From the NCBI GenBank assembly GCA_963738665.1, contig CAVTXL010000016.1, positions 434,001 through 498,000 on the forward strand: a stretch of DNA of 64,000 nt, written 5' to 3'. A program made the translations under genes and the position numbers. Numbering within the stretch: position 1 is the stretch's first letter; the number at the start of each line of letters is the position of its first letter. Shown here one piece after another: positions 54,709 to 64,000 of this stretch. The notes beneath the pieces are model-generated. The model did not search any database and was not told the origin of the DNA. It worked only from the letters and a program-made list of their open reading frames with translations. Source of the stretch: JABDGM01 sp963738665 (GTDB taxonomy: Bacteria; Planctomycetota; Planctomycetia; Pirellulales; Lacipirellulaceae).

Positions 54709-54960
54709 ATGAACTGGGCGGCAGAACGCGAAATGGAACATATCGGCGAGTCCCATGGCATCTTGGATCACGATCATCATCTACTGCACGAGTTGAGCAA
54801 GCGAGTTGACGCGTTGTGACGGTATGACCAGTACATTGCGAACGCTGAATGGCGAGAAGGCCTGCGACAATTCTGGCAAGACTTGAAGAGCCAGGAACAG
54901 GAAAACATTCGTCGGCTAAAATCATTAATCGCCGAAGAAGTTCGCAATGATTGCTTCTGA
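54709..54960 (+). pseudogene. Small helical protein with in-frame TGA
   Basis: After AAGAAAGGAATTAAAA the ATG at 54709 opens MNWAAEREMEHIGESHGILD, HDHHLLHELSKRVDAL and TGA (54817-54819). The same frame continues without another stop as RYDQYIANAEWREGLRQFWQ, DLKSQEQENIRRLKSLIAEE to the TGA at 54958. Heptad-like helices run across both parts, so this is one gene of 83 residues with a nonsense codon; TGG (Trp) at that place is the simplest original. A sequencing substitution, a true mutation or stop-codon read-through are all possible. Confidence 0.55.
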
Positions 54961-55050
54961 GTGGATGCGTGGCCACTTGGCACTTAAGTTGCTTCACTGC
55001 ATTCCACTCTGGCGTAGCCACGTTCGAAAATCGCGCGGCAGGAGAAAGCC

Positions 55051-55248
55051 ATGAACGGAATTTCCTTATCTTTGGCCGGACTCGAGCTGTTGGCCACGAG
55101 TCTACCAGTGCTTATTAGCCCCAGCGGGGGAACGGCGTCAGAACGGGGGCTGCTGTTCGTCACGGCCATCCCGGTCGCGTCGGCATTGGCCGCGTTGATT
55201 GCGCCGGCTGATGGACCATCCGGAGGTAAAGGCACTGCCCGTCCATAA
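55051..55248 (+). CDS. Small hydrophobic protein, unknown
   Basis: A 65-residue protein with AGGAGAAAGCC directly before the ATG. It has hydrophobic parts (LAGLELLATSLPVLIS, FVTAIPVASALAALIA) and a short Gly/Lys-rich tail. No family was recognised; the ribosome binding site is the main evidence for translation. Confidence 0.4.
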   Translation: MNGISLSLAGLELLATSLPVLISPSGGTASERGLLFVTAIPVASALAALIAPADGPSGGKGTARP

Positions 55249-55316
55249 GCAGTAGTGGGGCTGACGTCTGCCGTCGTCCGCCCCAGGCGAAAGAGTGTCT
55301 TGTACCCGAAACTTCA

Positions 55317-55885
55317 GTGACTGCAGAGCATCTGTCGCGCTGCGTTCTTCGCACTAAAACTCAATTGCGCGGGCACTTGCTGGCTGTCTTCATTGCCGTG
55401 GACATCGTCCATCGAGTTATTGGCTCGGACGCGGCCCCGATCGCCGGGTGGCAGATGGTGTGCCGCGGAGTGCTGGTGTTTGCCTTCGGCCTGCTGCTGG
55501 TCCGCGTCGCCGGGCGGCGGGTCTTCGGCCGGTATACAAGCTTCGATATTGTGCTGGGAGTGGTTCTCGGCTCGACACTAAGTCGCACGATTACGGCAAA
55601 CGCACCGTTCCTTCCCACGCTGGCGACAGTGACCATTTTAGTGCTAATGCATTGGCTGCTGGCGGCAATGGCGAAGAGAAGCGAGAAGTTCGCCCGGCTC
55701 GTCAAAGGCGTCGAGTTGCTGCTGATCGAAAATGGCAAAATCCGACCCCGCGCCTCGATGAGGCGAACCTTACCGAGCGCGACCTCTTGGAGTCGCTGCG
55801 CTCCAGTGGCGGCACGGGCGACCCGTGCGACGTGAAGGCTGCGTATCTGGAACGCAGCGGAAAGGTAAGCGTCTTGCTGCGGTGA
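55317..55885 (+). CDS. DUF421/YetF-like membrane protein (frameshifted)
   Basis: About 189 residues after correction; start at the GTG at 55317 is tentative. Three helices (LLAVFIAVDIVHRVI region, CRGVLVFAFGLLLVRV, ATVTILVLMHWLLAAM) and the family motif AGRRVFGRYTSFDIVLGVVL with GSTLSRTIT, then KGVELLLIENGKIRP. Near 55750 one base is missing; the frame continues RLDEANLTERDLLESLRSSG and DVKAAYLERSGKVSVLL, the cytosolic YetF-type end. It is a member of a poorly characterised family. Confidence 0.75.
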
Positions 55886-56244
55886 ACCCCAGATCGACAG
55901 GCTCCCGGGCACGCTGTGACCAATAAGGCGAGGAATTTCAGTCAATGAATCCTGCGTCGGTGACTTCTCACGGCCGCATGGCGCTGCGGCCTTCGCGGTC
56001 AGACTGATCACTGCGCGATCGGCCGATCTCGGCTGCTGATCCGTACTTGTTCCCGGCGGCGAAGGTGAAAGCCGTGCGAGTGCGGATTAAGCAGGTTCCC
56101 CGGATAGCACGACCGGGCTAGACAAATCGTCGCTTTGCCGGCACCCGGTTTGCACCTCGCCGGGTGCCATCCCCCGACCATCGGCTGCCGTTTTGGCGCC
56201 GCGGAGAGTTTTAACGCAAAGTTGCCCTGCCTTGCACCTTGGCA
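55886..56244. other. Intergenic stretch without a supported gene
   Basis: No coding evidence on either strand. GCCGGCACCCGGTTTGCACC ... CGCCGGGTGCC at 56137-56168 is an inverted repeat that could fold as a terminator-like hairpin, without a T run. Confidence 0.35.
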
Positions 56245-56553
56245 ATGTCGACACGAGTCATCTCGCCTGGCGTCTACGTAATGGTGCTGGTGGTGCTGGT
56301 GGTGTTGACGTGCCTGACGGTCGGTCTGTCGTTTGTTCCGCTCGAGCCGCAGTGGCACTTGGCTCTCGGCGTGCTGATTGGCGTCGGTAAGGCCGCGCTG
56401 GTGGCATTGTTCTTTATGCATTTGATTGAAAGCCGTCCCTCCGTGTGGGCGGTCATTTGTGTGTCTTTGTTTTGGCTCTTCGTTGTCTTGGGCGCTCTCA
56501 CATTCAGCGACTATTTGACCCGATCATGGATACCCCACGTGCCGGGCCACTAA
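56245..56553 (+). CDS. Cytochrome c oxidase subunit IV-like small membrane protein
   Basis: A 102-residue protein with three helices: GVYVMVLVVLVVLTCLTVGL, LALGVLIGVGKAALVALFFM and VICVSLFWLFVVLGALTF. The FMHLIES motif after the second helix matches the prokaryotic COX4 (CtaF/CyoD-like) family. It lies 0.8 kb upstream of the ACIII genes on the same strand, in keeping with an ACIII-oxidase respiratory locus. The main oxidase subunits are not in the window. Confidence 0.75.
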   Translation: MSTRVISPGVYVMVLVVLVVLTCLTVGLSFVPLEPQWHLALGVLIGVGKAALVALFFMHLIESRPSVWAVICVSLFWLFVVLGALTFSDYLTRSWIPHVPGH

Positions 56554-56613
56554 GTCCCAATTTGTTGAGCTTTGCTATTTACTGAACTTCCCCCCAAACA
56601 TGGCCAAATCCTC

Positions 56614-57030
56614 GTGACCGAGCCTCGACAAGCAACGCCCGCCCGAGAACACGTTGCGGCTCTACGGCCTGCGCAATTCCCGCCGGTCGCGTTGGGGATG
56701 AGTTCGGTGACTCTGGGGGCCATTGGCTTGTGCTTGTTTATCGTGCCGATCATTTCGATTCCCGTTGGCGCCGCAGGTGTCGTCGTGGGGATTGCGGGAA
56801 TCCTCGCTTCGTACATCGGCACTTCGACCAGCTTGCGACTAAGCGTCGCCGGCACGTTTTTGTCGGCTGTTGCCCTCGGCGTCGTGTGGGCCATCGCCGG
56901 GTGCACCGGTGGCTATTTCACGCCGCGCACGATCTTCCCCTCGTTGATACCCAACATCGAGCGCCCCTACGTACCGCCGCCCGCCAAGCCCAGAATGGCC
57001 ATGCCGGCAAGCCAACCCAGCGACAAGTGA
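56614..57030 (+). CDS. Membrane protein, unknown, near the ACIII genes
   Basis: About 138 residues from a GTG at 56614 (a TTG at 56572 would add 14). Two or three helices: ALGMSSVTLGAIGLCLFIVP, SIPVGAAGVVVGIAGILASY and VAGTFLSAVALGVVWAIAGC, then a Pro-rich tail (IERPYVPPPAKPRMAMPASQ). It resembles the DUF4190-type helix pattern only loosely. It ends 41 bp before actA. Confidence 0.55.
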   Translation: MTEPRQATPAREHVAALRPAQFPPVALGMSSVTLGAIGLCLFIVPIISIPVGAAGVVVGIAGILASYIGTSTSLRLSVAGTFLSAVALGVVWAIAGCTGGYFTPRTIFPSLIPNIERPYVPPPAKPRMAMPASQPSDK

Positions 57031-57070
57031 ATCTGACGAAAGCGATCGCACAGGCAAGGGTAAACGTGAG

Positions 57071-57726
57071 ATGGCACAGGCGTTCCATCGCTGGACCAAC
57101 GTCGGCTCGAAAGGGAGCATACTGGGCCTAGTGCTGGTGCTGGCGCTCTCGACATGGATCGGCCTGGTGATTATCGGCTCGTCGTATGGCACGGACGCCG
57201 GAATGGCGCCAGTGCAGCCGATTCCGTTCAGTCACGAGCATCACGCCGGTATCTTGGGAATCGATTGCCGCTACTGCCATACGACGGTTGAGTACTCGAC
57301 GTTTGCCGGCATGCCGCCCACGAAAACGTGCATGAATTGCCACTCCCAATTGTGGGTCGGCAGCCAGATGCTCGAGCCGGTGCGAGCCAGCTACGCCCGC
57401 GACGAGTCGATCGAGTGGAAGCGCGTGTACAACACGCCCGGCTTTGTTTACTTCGCGCACAGCATCCACGTGCAGAAGGGAATCGGTTGTTCGTCCTGCC
57501 ACGGGCAACTCGACCGGATGCCGTTTACATACCAGGTGCCGACGCTGCTGATGAAATGGTGCCTCGATTGTCATCGTAACCCGGAGCAAGAAATTCGCCC
57601 CCGCGATAAGGTTTTCGACATGCACTACGAACAGCCGTCGAATCAGGCCGAACTCGGCCAACAACTTGTGAAAGAATACGACATTCGCACTCCCCACGAG
57701 CTGACCAGTTGCAGCGTTTGCCATCG

Positions 57727-57730
<4 letters not shown>
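57071..57730 (+). CDS. actA: ACIII subunit ActA, pentaheme cytochrome c
   Basis: A 219-residue subunit of alternative complex III, which oxidises quinol and passes electrons to cytochrome c or directly to an oxidase. One N-terminal helix (ILGLVLVLALSTWIGLVIIG) anchors it; five heme sites follow: CRYCH, CMNCH, CSSCH, CLDCH and CSVCH. The count of five matches ActA. PFSHEHHAGILGIDCRYCH is the family start of the periplasmic domain. The stop overlaps the actB start (ATGA). It is the only act gene here without a frameshift. Confidence 0.92.
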
Positions 57731-60862
<3,132 letters not shown>

Positions 60863-60863
60863 C

Positions 60864-62280
60864 ATGGCAACCGATGCCGCTCCAACTGCGATTCCGGAAG
60901 CCGAGCTTCATCGCTACGGCCTCAAGCCGAGCTACGTGCCGGAGAATTACTCGCTGGAGGCGGTGAGCACGAAGATCAGCTCGATCGTCACCGAGCCGCG
61001 ACGGCGGCCGATTTGGTGGGCGCTGTTTTTGGCCAGCGGCGGCCTGTTCACGCTGTTCGCCGGCGTCGTCGTTTATCTGCTGGTGCGGGGCGTCGGCATC
61101 TGGGGCATCAACATTCCGGTCGCCTGGGGATTCGCGATCACGTCATTTGTGTGGTGGATCGGGATTGGCCATGCCGGCACGCTGATCTCGGCGTTTCTGC
61201 TGCTGATGCATCAGAAGTGGCGGACGTCGATCAATCGCCTGGCCGAGGCGATGACGATTTTCGCCGTGATGACGGCCGGGCTGTTTCCGCTGTTGCACCT
61301 GGGCCGGCCGTGGTTCTTTTACTGGCTGCTTCCCTACCCGACACGATGGGCCTGTGGCCGCAATTTCGCAGCGCCCTGGTGTGGGACGTCTTCGCCGTCA
61401 GCACGTATTTTTTGGTGTCGCTGCTTGTTCTGGTACATGGGAATGATTCCCGATTTGGCCACGCTGCGCGACCGCTCGACATCGCCGTTGCGGCGGTCGG
61501 TCTACGGCGTCTTGGCGATGGGCTGGCGAAACTCGGCCAAGCACTGGCACCGCTACGAAATGACCTATCTGCTTGCTGGCCGGGCTGGCGACGCCGCTGG
61601 TGGTGTCGGTGCACTCGGTCGTCAGCTCCGATTTTGCCATGTCGCTCGTGCCCGGTTGGCATGAGACGGTGTTTCCGCCCTACTTCGTGGCGGGGGCGAT
61701 CTTTTCCGGCTTCGCAATGGTGATCGTGCTCTGCGTGCCGATTCGTCTGGCCTATGGCGTGCAGGATTTCATCACCACCGATCACCTGGACGTAATGGGC
61801 AAGCTGCTGTTGGCCACTAGCCTGGTCACGTCGTACGGCTACCTCTCCGAGCAGACGGTGACGTACTTCGGCGGCGATATTTTTGACTCCCACGTGTACT
61901 GGTACCGCCTCGTTAACTTTGCCAAGTACGGCTGGATCGTGTGGATCTTGTTTGCCTGCAACACGATCGTGCCGCAGCTCCTGTGGTTCCGCCGGCTACG
62001 CCGCAACCAGGGCGTATTGTTCGGCATCTCGCTGCTCGTGCTCCTCGGCATGTGGCTGGAGCGCTACATGATCATCACCAGCAGCCTGAGCGAAGATTTT
62101 CTGCCGTCCTCGTTCGGCTTCTTCAAGCCGACGGTGTGGGACGTGCTGACGTTCGTCGGTTCGATCGGCTTCTTTATCGTGCCGTTTCTGCTTGTTCGTG
62201 CGGTTCTTGCCGGTGATGTCGATTTCGGAAACGCAGGCGCTGTTGCCCGGCGCCCACGGGCCGGAGGTGGGGGCGCATGA
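60864..62280 (+). CDS. actC: ACIII subunit ActC, NrfD-like quinol-binding membrane protein (frameshifted)
   Basis: About 470 residues with eight to ten helices. The start ATDAAPTAIPEAELHRYGLK leads to PIWWALFLASGGLFTLFAG and WWIGIGHAGTLISAFLLLMH, GLFPLLHLGRPWFFYWLLPY, the NrfD-type core that binds quinol. Near 61340, 61430 and 61575 the frame changes; the pieces MGLWPQFRSALVWDVFAVST, GMIPDLATLRDR ... and MLAGLATPLVVSVHSVVSSD, FAMSLVPGWHETVFPPYFVA complete the family pattern to the stop at 62280. It overlaps actD by four bases. Confidence 0.87.
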
Positions 62281-62907
62281 CCGACGTGAAATATCACGGT
62301 TTGATGGTGCAGTTTTTGACGCCCGACAGCGGTGCTCGCGGCCACGCGCAAGGCGCGGCAGGCCGGTTATCGGCAAATGGACGCATACACGCCGTACACG
62401 GTCGAAGGTCTAGCCACCGAACTGGGGATGAAGCGATCGCGGATTCCATCGATCGTGCTGATCGCGGGGCTGGTCGGCGCCGCTACCGGTTTTTTCATGC
62501 AGGTCTATTCGATGGCGGTGAGTTACCCCTTCAACTCGGGCGGCAAGCCGTACAACAGTTGGCCCGCGTTTATCCCCGTCACTTTTGAGCTGATGGTGCT
62601 CGTGGCCTCGCTGGCCGCGTTTTTGGCGATGATCTTGCTCAACGGGCTGCCCCATCCGAATCACCCGGTCTTCAACGTGCCCGAGTTTCTCCGGGCCAGC
62701 CAGGACCGCTTTTTTCTGTGCATCGAGGCCGCTGACCCGCTGTTCGACCTCCGCGCGACGACGGAGTTTTTGATGAGTCTCGAACCATTCGGCGACGTGA
62801 TTCTGGTGCCGATCGCGCCCGAAGCCGTCGAAGAGCCGGAAGAGGGAAATGAGGCCGCGGAAGCGCAAGATCGCGTCGTCGTTCAAGCCGGTGAAGTATT
62901 GGGATGA
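62277..62907 (+). CDS. actD: ACIII subunit ActD, membrane-bound (frameshifted near the start)
   Basis: About 208 residues. MTDVKYHGLMVQFD starts at 62277; between 62295 and 62332 two small indels shift the frame, then LAATRKARQAGYRQMDAYTP and YTVEGLATELGMKR match the ActD cytosolic part. Two helices follow, IPSIVLIAGLVGAATGFFMQ and ELMVLVASLAAFLAMILL, with PYNSWPAFIPVTFE between. The C-terminus has an acidic segment (EEPEEGNEAAEA). ActD packs against ActC in the complex. Confidence 0.85.
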
Positions 62908-62939
62908 ATGCAGGTCCGACAACACGTGTAACAGTTTAG

Positions 62940-63190
62940 GCATTTACTTCGATCTGCCCTGAACGGGCATGCTGTGACAGCCAGGGCGTAGCCCTGGGTG
63001 GTGGTTGATTTTTAAGCGCGTTAACCCTGAAAGGGGCGCATGTGCGCTCACCAATGTCGTGTCCTGCGTCGCCCACGTATAGGGCGAACTAATCATGATT
63101 GCGGCCGAAAACCAAGCCTTCAGCCTGGGCTTTCGCACCTTGCCCTTGCAGGGCGTAAATACAGCCGAATTCAGGCGGCTGAAAATATGA
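62940..63190. repeat. Interspersed palindromic element between actD and actE
   Basis: CCCTGAACGGGCATGCTGTG, CAGCCAGGGCGTAGCCCTGG and GTTAACCCTGAAAGGGGCGC on the left are answered by CAGCCTGGGCTTTCGCACCT, TGCCCTTGCAGGGCG on the right, with several nested hairpins such as CCAGGGC-GTA-GCCCTGG. A minus-strand frame through it (62944-63228) is a by-product. It breaks the otherwise tight act operon by about 290 bp. Confidence 0.65.
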
Positions 63191-63196
63191 CCAGGA

Positions 63197-64000
63197 ATGT
63201 ATAACGTTCGTCCATCGTGGCTTCGCATCGCCAGCCCGCTTCTAGCGGCTGCGGCCTGCGCGCTCGTAGCTGCTGGCTGTCAGCAGAAAATGGCCGACCA
63301 GCCGAGCTATAAGCCGCTGCAGCCTTCGGCGTTTTTTGCGGACGGGCGGTCGGCGCGGCCGCTGGTCGAGGGAACGGTGGCCCGCGGCCATTTGCGCACC
63401 GACCTCGCCTTTTTCACCGGTCGCATCCACGGCCGCCAACCGCAGCCGGCGATCACGCCCGAGCAACTGCCCACATCCAAGTCGAGCTCTGCGACCAATT
63501 CAACGACTGAGACCACGGCCCAATCGTCGGCCAGTGCCGACAACGAGAGTAATCTGCCGCCCGGCTCGCCGCAGAAAGCGGTCGTGCCGCCCGGGTTCAT
63601 CGACGATTCGGCGTTTGTCTCAGAGTTCCCCGTTTCGGTGAGCGAAGAGATGATTCGGCACGGGCACAACCGCTACATGATCTATTGCGTCGTCTGCCAC
63701 GATCCGCTCGGCACCGGCCATGGCCGGATCGTCGAACGTGGCTACACGCAGCCGCCGTCCTATCACATCGACCGGCTGCGCAAGATGCCGCCCGGCCGCT
63801 TGTTCGCGGTGGTAACCGAGGGCTACGGATCAATGCCCTCGTACGCAGATCAAATTCCGCCCGAGGACCGCTGGGCAATCGCAGCCTACGTGCGGGCGTT
63901 GCAGTTGAGCCAGCACTTTCCGCGGAGCGACTTGACGCCTGACATGCAGCAAGCATTGGACAACAGCGCTGCTAACGTGGGGCAGGCATCCCTGTCTGCC
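63197..64000 (+). CDS. actE: ACIII subunit ActE, lipoprotein cytochrome c (partial)
   Basis: The ATG at 63197 gives a lipoprotein signal (LAAAACALVAAGC, the Cys being the lipid site). Then come KPLQPSAFFADGRSARPLVE and GTVARGHLRTDLAFFTGRIH, family segments of ActE, a low-complexity Ser/Thr/Glu stretch (SSSATNSTTETTAQSSASAD), and the heme-binding core EEMIRHGHNRYMIYCVVCHD with Met-ligand candidates at YGSMPSYADQIPPEDRWAIA. The reading frame runs off the right edge of the window without a stop (268 codons seen). The last 20 bases, GGGGCAGGCATCCCTGTCTG, look like the start of another interspersed repeat. Confidence 0.87.
   Translation, partial: MYNVRPSWLRIASPLLAAAACALVAAGCQQKMADQPSYKPLQPSAFFADGRSARPLVEGTVARGHLRTDLAFFTGRIHGRQPQPAITPEQLPTSKSSSATNSTTETTAQSSASADNESNLPPGSPQKAVVPPGFIDDSAFVSEFPVSVSEEMIRHGHNRYMIYCVVCHDPLGTGHGRIVERGYTQPPSYHIDRLRKMPPGRLFAVVTEGYGSMPSYADQIPPEDRWAIAAYVRALQLSQHFPRSDLTPDMQQALDNSAANVGQASLSA

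Noticed and set aside
54817..54819. TGA as selenocysteine codon
   Set aside because: No convincing SECIS stem follows, and the surrounding protein looks as if Trp is expected; kept only as an in-frame stop.
62944..63228. 94-codon minus-strand frame between actD and actE
   Set aside because: It is the translation of a palindromic repeat; similar frames arise wherever such repeats occur.

Overview
The window is a GC-rich bacterial chromosome segment, most probably from a planctomycete of the Pirellulales type. Pointers are secreted proteins that combine dockerin-like calcium repeats with a C-terminal PEP-CTERM sorting tail (2283-4562, 21744-22763), TadE/TadG-type pilus genes, a PL10 pectate lyase, an alternative complex III (ACIII) operon, and many interspersed palindromic repeats, some of which lie in frame inside genes. 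No rRNA, tRNA or CRISPR array was found. The assignment rests on gene content, not on a marker gene.

Layout. 1-2.3 kb: end of an unknown gene, then TadE, a TadG-like von Willebrand A protein and a second TadE. 2.3-12.3 kb: PEP-CTERM protein with two retropepsin-like motifs, UDP-glucose dehydrogenase, pectate lyase, parvulin-type isomerase and the repair factor Mfd, which carries three different palindromic insertions. 12.4-17.5 kb: two tandem pairs of paralogous membrane proteins. 17.6-20.2 kb: groES-groEL behind a 181-bp tandemly duplicated leader. 20.1-21.5 kb: decayed tyrosine transposase copies embedded in REP-like palindromes. 21.7-28 kb: a sparse accessory region with gene remnants (SprT and DUF2254 fragments), an RraB-like gene, a DUF6398-like gene and an intact SprT-like gene. 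28-30 kb: arylsulfotransferase-like protein.

The centrepiece is 30.3-46.9 kb, a single minus-strand block for a group 1h (high-affinity, soil type) [NiFe]-hydrogenase. In transcription order it holds hypF, hypC, hypD, a small membrane protein, a SIS-domain protein, a small conserved protein, hypE, a formate/nitrite-type channel, small subunit, large subunit, a NifU-type protein, a small protein, DUF5947, DUF6084, two further unknown proteins, the maturation protease, a 47-residue membrane peptide, hypA, hypB and a CbiM/NikM nickel permease. Most neighbours are joined by 4-base stop/start overlaps. The set covers nickel uptake, Fe(CN)2CO ligand synthesis (HypCDEF), nickel insertion (HypAB), C-terminal processing and a group of uncharacterised accessory proteins. 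Such enzymes usually feed electrons from trace hydrogen into aerobic respiration.

47.4-64 kb: Mn catalase, inorganic pyrophosphatase, a short-chain dehydrogenase broken by an IS3-family fragment, an MscS-DUF2254 fusion, several membrane proteins, then a COX4-like subunit and ACIII genes actA, actB, actC, actD and the start of actE, a quinol-oxidising respiratory complex that could receive the electrons.

Caution: more than twenty single-base frameshifts interrupt otherwise intact conserved genes (TadG-like, groEL tail, hypB, hypC, hypD, hypF, hydrogenase large subunit, Mn catalase, actB, actC, actD and others). Several sit in homopolymers and are repaired by one base, so assembly indels are the simplest explanation. 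I annotate these genes over their full span and give the approximate break points.
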